In this document: in pieces, positions 40,461 to 53,300 of the stretch
Layout: every line of letters starts with the position of its first letter
How positions within the stretch are numbered: position 1 is the first letter of the stretch
From: Numida meleagris
Lineage: Eukaryota > Chordata > Aves > Galliformes > Numididae
Length of the DNA stretch: 64,000 bases
Assembly (NCBI RefSeq): GCF_002078875.1
Contig: NC_034414.1
Span: 13,637,484 to 13,701,483, forward strand
Direction of reading: 5' to 3'
The notes under the pieces: model-generated
Database searches by the model: none
What the model saw: only the letters and a program-made list of their open reading frames with translations
What the model was told of the DNA's origin: nothing
Made by a program: the position numbers and the translations under genes

Positions 40461-41403
40461 AATATAGCAGGCATGAAGATACATGCCATAGAAAGATGAG
40501 TGATCAACACTAATATATTATACTTATTCTTATATTACTCAAAACGTAGTATAAAAACTTCACATACATTGAATTGAGAGTTTGAAACAATATTTTAAGT
40601 GAACTTTTTCATGTTAATGATAATACATAATGATATTACTTGGTGCACAGCTGCATGAACTATTTTGAACAAACAAATTGCTAGTTAACATTTTCTCAAT
40701 ACAGTGATAATGTTTGCAGAAGTAAAATAATGGTCAAACAACAGTCAAATACAAAGAAATCAATGATTTTGCAGGAGATGCATCAATTACCACTGAAGTA
40801 CAACTAATTAAGATTCATTTAAATCAAAATTGATTAAAAATGTGCCTCTCAGACTTCAAAACTAAGGCTCTTGAATGAAGCTTAAACAGGCAGGACAGCA
40901 ACGCTCTTAGAACTCTTCTTGATATATACCTGCTGCAGCCATAGTGAACCACGAATATAAGGTAACTAAATGTTCATTGCTGAAGGGAAGCTGCATACAT
41001 TGAGTAGAGCAAGTTGACTGAACTCTGAAGTTAACGAAAGCATACCAGCTTCCCACTTGTGAAAGAAGGCTGGATCTGAATTCTGCTTAAAGATAGGACT
41101 TGCTCTTAGTCTATTCCTCCCCAAACCCCCCAACCATGTTCAGGTACCTGGTCTTCAGCGTGGCTGAACAATGGATTCATACAATCAATACAAGGGATTC
41201 AAGCTTAACTTTAGAACAGCTTTGTGTGTCGGATGCAATTTGAACATCCTTAGTATAGACTGTACAAGATATGAGTAGTTTTTCGTACTACCGTAACTTT
41301 TGGTTTTACTAGGGCTTTACAGACTCATTAGGGAAAAAGCAGAAAGAAGCCTCTTATTAAACCACAAGGAGCATGATGCATGATATGACATTAGTTCAGA
41401 TCA

Positions 41404-41583
<180 letters not shown>

Positions 41584-44500
41584 TTAATAAAAATCTAGAA
41601 GGAAGACAAATACTCATTCCAACACAAATCATCCGGACACACAGAAATGACATTGGTATTGCATTTTCTTAAGCACTGCTGGTAACTTGCGAGTGATCCT
41701 ACTTCATGTTGCATGTTTTATTTTAATTCCTGACACCAAAACTCTTCGTCTGAAGATATCGAGACCGCACAAGGAAGTTAGCATTTGTCTACCTCTAAAA
41801 CTTACTGTTTCCTAACACCTCAGGAAAACAGCATTCCTTGCTCTCGCTCATTTTAAGGGCTATAATGACTGAATCACACACTTCCCCCCAATAATACTTC
41901 AAATATTTGCCCTCTTGCTGTAGTAAATTCTAACAAACTACAAAAAGAAATCTCAACTAAACCAGGGCTTAATAGACTCTGACAACACCATCTTTTACAG
42001 CTGCATCCCAAAACGTCCCAGATAAATAAAATCTGACATTTGAAACACAACTTAGGATTTATTCCATTTTTAAGCAAAATTTCAAAGCAACTACTGCAGA
42101 GAGAGAGGGAGGGAACAGAAAGGTTTGCTCCCCTGTCCACGTGAGTCCTTCCAGAGCAGGTCCTGGTTGCTACAGCATAAACAGGGACAGCCAGGGAGCT
42201 GCAGCAGACTCAGCCCCAGGAAGCCCTGTGCCCCAGCTAGGAAGCAAGGCTGTGGGCCTGCTCCTTGCAGCTGCCGAGCTCTGCAGCCTCTGCCTTCAGA
42301 CCCTTCCCTAAGCAGCTTCAATTGTGCCCACCGCTCCCTAGGACTGCTGCTTGACTTATCTGGGAAGCATAACATTTAAGACCCAAACTGGATGCTGTCC
42401 ACTACACACTAGCATAGTTTTTTTTTTCCCAGATCTCAAACAGTGTGTTTCTTTGTGAGGCATGAAGTAAGCAATAAAAAGAAATGTGAGAAAAGTGAGA
42501 ATTTGATCAGGTGAATCTTTTGAAAGGCTGAGCACTCAAGAAAACAAAAATGTGTTTTGATTATAATGTGATTGATGCTATAAACTAGATTTCCCAGTGT
42601 CTGCTTTAAAGTACAGTTCACGCGAATACAGCGCACACATACAAAAGATGCTATGAACATGTTACAAAATTGTGAAGAAGCTGCTTGCAGGCAATTAGGT
42701 ACAGAAAAAATGAAATTACAAATATTTAGGAGTCTGATTTATCTCTAAAGCCTTCTTGTACTTAACTTTTGACCCTCTTAAGTAGAAGCAAGCTGTACCA
42801 ACGAGGCTGAAGAGCACAAGGTGAACCAGCGACTTGAAACATAACAGATTTTGCCCATGTGTCCAGACATTCTACCTGTAATAGTTCCTGAGTCACTGGA
42901 ACATGGACAGAAGCGCTTCCACAGTTACACAGAAGCAGCTGGAGATCCCTGGACAAGAAATCTGACATACACAGAAGTGCTCATTCCAAGCAAATAAAGA
43001 GTCGCTAGCGATGGTGTAAGCTGCCTGAAGACGCTTCGAGCTGTAACAATTAATACTTAGTATATTACTTAATATTAATATGCTTGTAAAACTGTAGCCA
43101 GCCCGATGCATTAAACCACAAGAGGGCACCAAAGCCAAGACTACCACATTTCTGTGCCTAGCACCTCTGAAGAGACTCTAACCAGGGTCAAAGGTAAAAG
43201 CCTGTGTGCTTAACTGACAAGAAGAGAAAATGAATGGTGAATCGTTTGCCAAAACTCGTGCTACTACTAAAGGAAGTGAAGGCTGATACAAGAACTCCAT
43301 CAGGTGCCAGTCAGCATGCCATTCACTTTCAAGGGGTTTCATTTCACAGGGATATCTTTCAATCTCACTGCTTTCCAGAAAAGTTTGGGAAATATATTGT
43401 GCTGTTTCCATGCCGACAGCAGAAGAGATCTTCACACCCACAAATACACAGCATCCCACATCAAAGATATGTGGTCAGATATTGCTTCATTGGCATAAGA
43501 GAAGTTGTTGCTAAGTCTCACTGAAATAGCTGTGTCCACAGAACACCACATCTGAGCTGCTAACGCTTGCACTGGCATAACTATTGTGCTTCTGAGACCA
43601 TTCCTTACATGTATTTGAACTACAGAGTGCAAAGTTAAGGACAGAAAAGACACGGTCAGCACATTCTCTATTATTCAACCAATAAAGAAACACTCATTTG
43701 TCACCAGTTAGTTGTCTTTATGCCAGTGAGTAATTTGATATTGAATATTGGGCTTGACTAGTCTGACAACTTTACATAATCTTGTAGAATTATGACAATT
43801 CCCATCATGTTTAATGAACCCAGGAAACACGTCATCTCCTGTCCATACTCTACTTTCTTAAAGAATATAAAGCATTCAACCAGAACTGAAAATGACTCAA
43901 GAAAATGGCAACCTGCAACTCCAGCTTCTCTCTTGTCCAAATGGGGATTTTCATGAAGCAGAGGATTCATATTTTGAGGCTTGCATAGAAGTCAACCATA
44001 AGGTACAACCTACATACACAACCTCTTTTGATCAGCTGGGTAAGTGAATGCTAGGAGAGACCACAGTTGCAAATATCACATGCAAGCTCTTATTGTTAAA
44101 AGCATACACACGGCAAAGAAAAATGGTTGTTGAGCTTAACTGTGTGAAGTAAGGCAACCGTCAAAGAAAATCCTTCATCAGCTTTTTCTTTGGAAGTTGC
44201 TTGGGGCACGCTCGCAGCCTCTCTCATATAGCAAGCGCATCACTAAAGCACTGAGTACTATGGGCTGCCAGATGAGACTGTAATACCATTACTCTTTCTC
44301 TCACAAGAAAGATTTCTAAATGCAAACTATACGTTGCTGCACTAATGGAAGTAACATGGTGAATGACAACTAGCGGGCAAATAAAAAAACACCACTCGTA
44401 ATGGGAAAATTGGAACATTGGCTCAGAATTCAGGGGGGGAAAAATAAGTCTAAGCGCAAGCACCATAATATGCTACAGTCTTGACAAAAGATGCCAACGA

Positions 44501-44797
44501 GTTAAGCAACCAGTCGCACAAATCCAAGTTTCTGAGCCAAGTTACAAGCAGCCATTTAATTTGCGCTCAGCAGGGCCGCATCAGTTGCTACATATGGTCC
44601 ATTACTGGAGTAAGGCCTAACAGACAAGCACAGAGCTTTCTCAAGGAGATTCTATGGGCAGACATACAGGCATAGCTGTTTTCTTATGCATTAGGTACTT
44701 CCATCGCTGTGTTTTGGTATTTTGTTTAGCAGCACACTGTATGAATCAGTAACATTTTAATGTATGCTTTAGCAACATCAGAAATTTCTTCAATATT

Positions 44798-44821
44798 CTC
44801 TCTCTATATATATACATATAT
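44798..44821. repeat. (TC)n(TA)n microsatellite
   Basis: Short TC repeats pass into TA repeats, ending ACATATA. Likely to vary in length. Confidence 0.75.
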
Positions 44822-45725
44822 TAAACATACTCGGTAATCTAGGATTTTTATCCAAAAATAAATTGTATTTCATTGCATAGGAATATGTAATGAAACCCAT
44901 GCTAAACTGTAAGAAATGAAGACTAAGAAATTCTCATCACCTTTAAGAAGCAAATACCTACACCCTGCCAAAAACCAGGCTGCAGACGTTCAGTAAAAAG
45001 ACATCCAAGAGAACTCGTAAACCAGTCCTTCTCTGCAGAAATTTATCCAAAAATTAATCAGCATTTAGTAGAGAAGAAAAAGCAGCTGCTGAGCATTCTT
45101 TAGATATAAGGGTTCCTTAAAAAAAAAAAAAGATTACATTTGGAAGAAGGGGATTAACAAAATATCTCTAATCAAAACTAGCATGTTCTCTATGTCAGAG
45201 AATTGCTTCACAGAAAGTCTCCTGAATTATTCTACAGAGAGATTTTTTTTTTCTTCCAGTGGTCTCATTCTTTCCATATAGATGATACAACACCCCAGAG
45301 ATTTATTCACGTTCCAAGTTCCTGTGGATAGCAGAGAGCCTTTTGTCACACCACCAGGCAGCCTGCAGGGCTCCCACTCCTTGCCAAACTCCAGTCAATG
45401 GGATTCCACAGCACTTCTGAAGTAAAATACACCCATAACTTCATCGCTGGATCACAGCCAGTGTATTTAGCACAGTCCTAGATTGCGTTCTATGGTTGTA
45501 ACAATGGAATCGTCATCCACATGGCACGGCACAGGTTCAAATCCCTGTTTAAAAAAAAGTCAAGAACCTAATCTCTACAAATCCAGTGGATTAGCTCTGC
45601 GTTCAGGATAGGTGTTACACTTTACACGCAAAGGGAGAACTAAATGTCACCTCTGACAAGATTTTACTATTTCTGCATAACTCCAATAACTGGCATGCTC
45701 AGCAGTACTTAAATGAACAGGTTGC

Positions 45726-45744
45726 TTTTATTTATTTATTTATT
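45726..45744. repeat. (TTTA)n microsatellite
   Basis: Four to five TTTA units in intron 1. Confidence 0.75.
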
Positions 45745-46168
45745 ATGAAGAACTTTTTCTGATGACCAAAGCTATTAATGGATATCCCATTCTCATCATC
45801 TCACTTTGGATTTGATATAGAAAGAATGCTGCAGTATGAGTGCAATTTTCACCTTCTCTTATTTAATAAATACTACTTAGATATGAGAATTTAGGTCTAC
45901 ATTCTCAGGCCTCCTCTCCACACATTTGCAAGACCTGAAGAAAACGCCAATGAAGAGGAAATGGGCAGCAAGCGATGACTTGACAAATGTTGGGGCTTGG
46001 ATTTAAAACACAGGAAAACAAAGCAAGCACCATTAAAACAAACAAATGAAAGAAAGGAACTTCTGAGGTTTCACTAACAACTTCCTGCTGCAGTTGACAC
46101 ACCTGCAAGTTCTCATCACAATGATGAACAAGAACATCCTTTTTCTGTGAGTGCAATACTGTTTTTAC

Positions 46169-46190
46169 GTATATATATATATGCATATAC
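46169..46190. repeat. (TA)n microsatellite
   Basis: GTATATATATATATGCATATAC type alternating tract in intron 1. Confidence 0.75.
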
Positions 46191-47817
46191 ATAGATTAAA
46201 TAAGAGAATTATAAAGCCTTTAATGTTTTAAGAAATACGAGAATAGAGGTTCTTTCCACAGTATCATTTCAGACCTCATGTGTGCATGCTAAGATTCAGC
46301 ACAGGGCTGTAGGCTTTCCTTCTTCCTCCCCTTGAACTGGGGTTCTGCCATTCCCACAGCTGTGCCCTCATGCTACAGCCTGCCATCTTTCACATGCCCT
46401 TCTAACACCCAGCTCTTAGGCTTTTCTAGCGTCAGTACTAGTAACTTCCTCTTCTGCATCACGAAAACAAAGCACTAGGAAAAAGAGTGAAGCACTAGGA
46501 AGATGCAAAACACAGATTTTCAGTTGCCACCTGTTAAGCTGCTGATGCCAAACACGTCAACAGTAGATAAGCAGTCACAAATAGGGACTGACTGTCCACA
46601 GGGACAGCATCTACTCATCTCAAGATTATTCTGGAGGAAATGTGACCATCAGAACTCAGAAAGCTTCCCTGACTCATGAGGGAAATGTGGTTTGGTTTGT
46701 ATTCCCAATAAAGACACACAGCTGAACACTGGGATTTCTTGAAATCTAGCAGTCAGGGGATGCACATGAGAATCCTCAGGTACATTTTCCACAAGCTAGA
46801 TTACACAGCCTTTACATGGCCTGGCGATACACTGCCACTACCACAGAGCTCTATGCAAACCTGTGGCTGAGTTCTGTCACCTGTAACCGCTTCCATCAGT
46901 GCCAGCGGAGCACCCCACTCATGTGCGCAGTCACCACGTGCTGCAGTCCTGAGCCTCAGACTTCTCCATGCCCAGCTGCAAACTGGCCAGGTGCCCGCAG
47001 AGTGCAGCTGTTCCAGAGCTGCGACACAAGCCAGGCCCAGGCTCGCAGGCCTCGCACACAGCAGGAAGGTCTGCATGCGTGTGCTTAGTCTGAGAAAGTA
47101 CAGATCTTTCATCTCCCAAAACCCACTGCTTGTTTACCCTCTACGTGCTCATCTCCAAGATAGGAAGCAGTGTGATGAGCGGTTTAGTTTTTCATCAGCT
47201 CTGATCTCTCTCTCAGATTGCAGGGCCAAGCAAGCCTTGCAAAGGAGGCAATAGCTGTGAAGACACCCAGTCCTGTCCCAAGTTACCATGTAGCATCTGC
47301 CTGCAGCACAGCTACCGTATCACTTGGTACACTCAAAATACTTACTTTGTGGTTAACTGGTATCTAGCGGTGCTACATTTACACTAACCCCAAGAATTCG
47401 TACTTCTTCACGTGCCTATGAAACCACTATGAACACGGCATGGATGCTGACATAAAACAGCAGATGGTTTCTTTCAGGGACTCAGTTTTCACTCACATAC
47501 GAGACAAGCCCTTCCTCCTCAAGCAGCCAGCACTGCTATCCTAGAGCAAACTATTTTGCCCTACCAGTTTCCGTGGCTGTAGTTTTTTTTTCAACTCTGC
47601 TTTCACCAATGCTGCGTACCCAGCAGAGCCATAGCCAGGAGCAGAGCTATCTCAATGCATGTCAGACAGCTAATCACTAAGCAGAAAAACACATCCACAG
47701 ACACAGGTATATAGAGACTTACACGAAAGAGAACATGTAGGTAGCTATGCATGGATCAAAATTTATTATTGTTTTACTTATATTATTGATTCAATTATTT
47801 ATTTATACAACATGGAA

Positions 47818-47904
47818 CCACAGAATGGCTTGGCTTGGAAGGGATCCCAAGGACCATCAAGTTCCAACCCCCTGCTGCAGGCAGGGCCTCCAACCTCCAG
47901 ATAA
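47818..47904 (-). mobile_element. CR1 LINE 3'-end fragment
   Basis: The plus strand reads CCACAGAATGGCTTGGCTTG, then GAAGGGATCCCAAGGACCAT, CAAGTTCCAACCCCCTGCTG and CAGGCAGGGCCTCCAACC. This is the reverse complement of a CR1 3' terminus, so the element points to the minus strand. Only one octamer-like unit remains at its 3' end, and it is truncated after about 90 bp. Confidence 0.88.
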
Positions 47905-49437
47905 AATTTGGCAGCATTCAGCCAAATTTAGGTTTTTCTTTCAAACAGAACTGAAAAGTCAGAGCATTTCTACACAAGAATCACACAGCTGATAACACAA
48001 ACAGCTAGTATGCATTGTGTTTAGAAGTACATAGATAATACACGCAAAATATATCAAGAGATCAAGCTGGATTTACTTTTGACTATTCCAGGACGTATAT
48101 CAACTACTAGAACAGATCCAGACTGATTTTCAGTACTTTGTGGCCTCCTCCTCTCAGCTGCTTCATTTTTCCCAGATTTATCTATAGTTTTAGAACATTA
48201 CTGTGCCTTCTTCATGGTTTGATACAATGTGTTGCAGGTTCAGTGGAGCAATTAGCCAGTTACTGAGAGGGAGCAATGCTCATTTAGTAAACGTCACAGG
48301 TAGGAGGACTGATAATGCTTAACAAAATATGTCTAGTGATACAACACAGAACATTTGAAAACAAGGCCCATGAGACGAGCTGGAAGTACTTACCAGATGA
48401 ATAGTCTCACATACACTAAAACATCATAATCAAAAATGAGTATTTCAATGTGGGCAAGTTTTACTTCTTCTTGCAGTGTTTTGTACATACTCTCAGTGGG
48501 GGTCTTTCTAAGAAAAGGGAAAAACTTGGTGGTAGGCCCTAAACTAAGCAGAAACCTCTCAAGAACATTTAATAAATAAGAATTAGATTAAAAATCTAAA
48601 ATGCTACAAATTCAGCTTGAGCTCTACCCCTTCAGAAAGGGGAGCGGCATTTCCCCTGGCCAACAGGGCACAGGAGCTGACTCAAATCTGCTCTCTCCTT
48701 TCTAACAACTTCTAAGTATTACAGCTATCAAGTCTTGAAGGCATCCACCTATCAGTGTTTCTACACACAGGAAATATTGTTTTAGATTTTAACTGCAGTA
48801 TCTGTGCTCTTTTTAGTCAGGAAGTCAATGTCTAGTTTTATGTCATCTCATCTACTGGAGAAAATGACAAGCTAAAAAGAAACTTTCCATAAACCTAATT
48901 AAACCAAACAACAATCAATCAACCAACTCACCACCTCTTTGTGGTCCTCTTATGTCTTTGGCAGCACTCTGCTTAACTCTTCTTGATTCTGTCTCTGTCA
49001 CTTTTGTGGCTTACGTAGACATACAATTATTTTTCAGATTGTGAACACAAATGGTGTCATAAGGGCATTTTCATGCAGCTTTCTGCGCAGTGAAAAGTGT
49101 TACTGAAGTAAGCATTTAGATGTACAGCTTCAGATAAGATGTATACTTGTAGAAAAACAATATACAGAAGAAAACTGGAAAAATACCCCTTGAAATCTGG
49201 GCTAGAAATGTTTCACACTGTGAAGGAAATGTCAGATTTCCTAAAATATCTCCTACACTGTAAGAGGACAAAGAGAAGAGACGAGACAGCTCACAGAATA
49301 ACTTGCTTTTCTGTTCATCATGCTGCCAGCCCTCTTGGGTTCGGATTGCCCTTTGTCCCTGGTAAGTGCCCTGAAGCCTAGCAGTGCTTCAGTGGACCTC
49401 TCAGTCTCTCTGTCCGGAGCTACTCCTTTCAGCACGA

Positions 49438-49628
49438 AGAATTGAATATTCCTTTGAGAACTGCCTGGAGTACCGGGTTCCTGTATCACAGCACCTGGCT
49501 CTCAATCACCAGCTTTTACACCAAAGACAAAGNAGAATTGAATATTCCTTTGAGAACTGCCTGGAGTACCGGGTTCCTGTATCACAGCACCTGGCTCTCA
49601 ATCACCAGCTTTTACACCAAAGACAAAG
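49438..49628. repeat. Exact 95-bp tandem duplication around one N
   Basis: Bases 49438-49532 and 49534-49628 are identical over 95 bp, beginning AGAATTGAATATTCC and ending CCAAAGACAAAG, with a single N at 49533 between them. A lone N exactly at the junction of two perfect copies is what unmerged overlapping contig ends look like, so a collapse/gap artefact is the likeliest reading. A real recent tandem duplication is possible but less likely. Confidence 0.97.
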
Positions 49629-50337
49629 GTTCACTCATTGCCATTAGTTCTGTTCCATTCTAGGCCAGAAAAATTGTTCTTTACTTTATTTTCTTTAGGA
49701 TTTTTTTTTTTTGCCTGGAGGGGTTTATATTACTACAAGTCAACACAAATCCCTAACCACCTCATGCAGTACTGCATAGTCATCTCCATGTTACAATTAG
49801 GCAAAAATTCATACTGATCTGTATCAAGTCCCTGAGGCTAGGTACCAGGTCTTCCTTACTCTTTTACTCAATTAATTTTGAGATTACTTGAGGACAAGAA
49901 TTCTATTAAAAGGTAGGAGTTAGAAGGTGAATAGGCAGAATTCATCTAATATAGGACAGTTGATAGTAGAAAGGGAAGAACTCTAGATCATAAATAGCAC
50001 TAGCTAATACAAGACGGGGATTTACTTTATGGGATCATCAGCAAGGTACAGCGTCAAGTACAAATCCCAACTCGTGCTTTCAAAAGTGAGATACTCAGAT
50101 AAGGCTGCTTTAAACAAAATAATCAGGATTTCTCTGTGCAGAGAAAACTTTTATCCTTAATGAAATTCACACGCATAAAATCTATGCATACAGGATCCTT
50201 ATGCTGGACTCTTCAGTGAGTCTGAAGAGACACTGATTCTTTAAGGACTCTAAGCCACCAGAGAACAGTGCAGTGTACTAAAGAAGGCCAAGTGAGCATT
50301 CAGTTTTGCAAGCAGCACACATCAGAGGCACTCCGTT

Positions 50338-50355
50338 AAAAAAAAAAAAAAAAAA
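50338..50355. repeat. A18 homopolymer
   Basis: Eighteen A in intron 1. There is no AATAAA or retrocopy body upstream, so it is not called a poly(A) tail. Confidence 0.85.
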
Positions 50356-53300
50356 GGTGTTTATGTTTGTTTTTAAGAACAGAGCAGCCTGGTGAACGCA
50401 CATGATTAAAATTAAGGAGTCCTTAATTTATCCTTCCCCAAACTTTAAGGTGACTTTGAAATTGTTATTAAAAGATACTTAGATATTTTTCTTTTCTTGG
50501 AACATGGCTTTGATCCTTCTTTGAAAGAAAGTTGCCTAGCTACTGCATTAGCTGTGCTGCTTCGTCAGTTGAGCTACCTTGCTTCGGAGAGAATCATTTA
50601 TCTTCTGAAAGTATATACATTTTAATTTGGGTCTAGATGCATGAAATAGGGAAAAAATATTAAAACAAAAAATCATCGCAGCACAGAGTCAGAAGAGACC
50701 AGCAACCTTCACAAGCAGTAGCTGAAGACGGGAGAAGTCTACAAGAATGAGAACAAGTACCTTAGTCCTAATAACAAAACAAACAAACAAAACCTCACCA
50801 ACTCACAAAGCTGGAGGCTTAAATCTCCGGCCCCACAGATCCCTTGAGTGGAGTTTCTTTAAGGATTTGTCTTATCTTTTTTAGCTTTGTTCTCGAGGCA
50901 GGGGAAGGAAGGAGGGGTACAGCCCCTTCCCATCTTCCAGCCTCTCTACAGCGTGAGGACGTATTGCAGGGGAAAGTATACTTGTATTGCTGCAGGGAAG
51001 AATGATTCCCTCCAGGAACTAGATACAACAGTTTCCTGTCCAATGAACACATCCTCCCTTATGTCCTACTTAGGTCAAGCTAGCAGACAGATCACTATTC
51101 TCAGCTGTCACTTGCCATCAGAAAACCTCAAACAGATAAACAAAGTGTGAATACTTTGTTTGCATTACCTTAGGGCTATCAGATGGAGTTTCCTGTTAAT
51201 ACGTATTTGTTCCAACTGTAAGGCAAAGTACAGTTGGTGCTTCCTGAAGGAAACAATGGCATAGTTTTTAACCATCTCCTTGACTTCTTGTCAAAGAAAT
51301 ACTATCTTCTAGCTCCAGCTTGAGAAAGTAGTTTTGTTGTACAAGGCAAATAATATGCAACACAGGGTAGTCTAATACTAATAAAAACAAGTTAACTATA
51401 CAGCTAATAAGCAAGGTTTCAATCACACTTACTTGGCCCTTGTGGGAGATTAGAGTCTGTAAAAATAATTTAAATTATGGGCAGCGTACCAAAGCACAAA
51501 GGACACAATGAATCAAAAGTCATTTAGGACACAGCACCAGAATTATTGCAGGAAAGGCCTTGGCTAAGGGTATGATTGCAGTAGAAATGCAAACCAGATG
51601 TCAAGGTGCTTCAAGAGGAAAGGTTAACTGCCCACAAAAGCTGTGTTATTGCATCCTGCAGCAAGGTATTGGTTCCTCTGAGAATAGGCATGGCTGAACA
51701 GGAAAAAGATGATAGGTGCGGTGTAAAAAGCTGGAAAAAATATAAGCTACATTCGAAACAAGCGCGTGACTTAAGATATTAACCACTAGACTGCAAAAGC
51801 TTTGCCAGTACTCCTCAGACTGTTTGTAACAAGCTTTTGATATGTCCGATCACTAGCATGAAATACAAACAAAGCAACAAGAACTACTGAAGGAACAAGT
51901 GCGCGTCCTCAGTCAGGAAAAGATGTCAATCAGTGCTAAAAACCTAAAGCATTTTTGCATCTGTTTTCACAGGCACCTTAGATGTAGCAAGATAAAAACG
52001 CGTCATAGTGCTCTTACTCGAAGTCTAGAAAAGTACAAGCGAAAATAACCTAAAATAGTGAAATATTTTGTTATTTTTACGTTTTGACAAAACAGTACAG
52101 CGCAAAAAAAAATCTCATTTTCACATCATTTTTGCTTGGAATAACACCTCCTTGCTCTTTTGGCTACTAAAACACCTTTAGGAAATGTACAGTTCGCCAG
52201 GCTGTCGTCATCCTCTGACACAACCAGGCTTACCCACAGCCTGTAGCAGTCCATCATTCAAAGCAAGACCCCGCTACGTATTCCAAAAGAGGTCCTCTGC
52301 TGTGCTTTATCTGCAGCTCTAACACTGCCTGTGTTAGGTGAACACCGAATTCAGCCTATATTTGGTTTTAAGCATGCATTCAAGCCAAAGCGGAGCTGAA
52401 GCATGGCCTACTACACAGCTGAAAAGCCAAGTCATTTGGTGTTGCTGCCAGCAGAACAGGTGGCACACCATTATCACAAAGGGCCATGCAGTGTTCACAG
52501 CCAGAAGTGCAAGCAAAGCATGAGCAGCAGGTACTCTTGGCTCACCTCTCTTTGAGGCCAAGGAATGCTCAAAGTCACCCAGAAGCATGGTGCCAGGAGA
52601 GAATGCTGCAAAGTTTCTCTGAGGGAAACCACTTTGAACATACCACATGCTCGGGTTTTCCCAAAGGGGAGTGCAGGCAGAGCAAATTTGTATTTGAGGC
52701 TCAAACACCTATTTGCTTACAAAGTGCTGCAGCCAAGGTGGGGGCCAGGCATCTGCCTTATTTTACACAATAAGCAGACCTAAGCACGAACAAACATGAG
52801 TTGCAAGCACAAACTTAGGACAATAGATAAGTTGCACACCACAGCTGAAGGCAAACATTTTGTTCTCACTGCAACAGAGAACTTTCCTTTAATTATCATC
52901 CCATTCTGGATAAGTTTTCATCTTAGTATGAAAGGAGGGTGGAAGATAGGAGAGGTGTGTTCTGAAAACTGAGTGCGACGCTACCAGCAAAACTTGTTTT
53001 CAAGGTGGAGCTTTATACAGTTAACAAGGGCTCTCCAGATCACTTACAAGAAAAGTGTAAAAGATTCAAGGCAGCATTTTAAATAACATTTTATCCAAAT
53101 ACGAACAGAAGGATGTGAAAAACCTCTCTAAGTTTGTGCAGGACACAGCTTATGAAAAATTAACTAATGTAGGCTATTACTCTGCTGTTATCATGTATAT
53201 CAGTAAGTTCTCTTAAACAAAATCTCACTGAAATTTCCAAAAAAAAAAAGAGCTGTTTTTATTGCCCTCTTCTCATTTGTTAATTACTGTCACAACAGCT

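Noticed and set aside
45534..45544. GGTTCAAATCC, a perfect polymerase III B-box match, suggesting a tRNA gene or SINE
   Set aside because: No A box at the right spacing and no tRNA acceptor or anticodon arms can be built around it; downstream sequence does not follow MIR.
49384..49663. Repeated peptide in two overlapping plus-strand frames
   Set aside because: The repetition comes from the 95-bp duplication around the N, probably an assembly artefact, not from a repeat protein.
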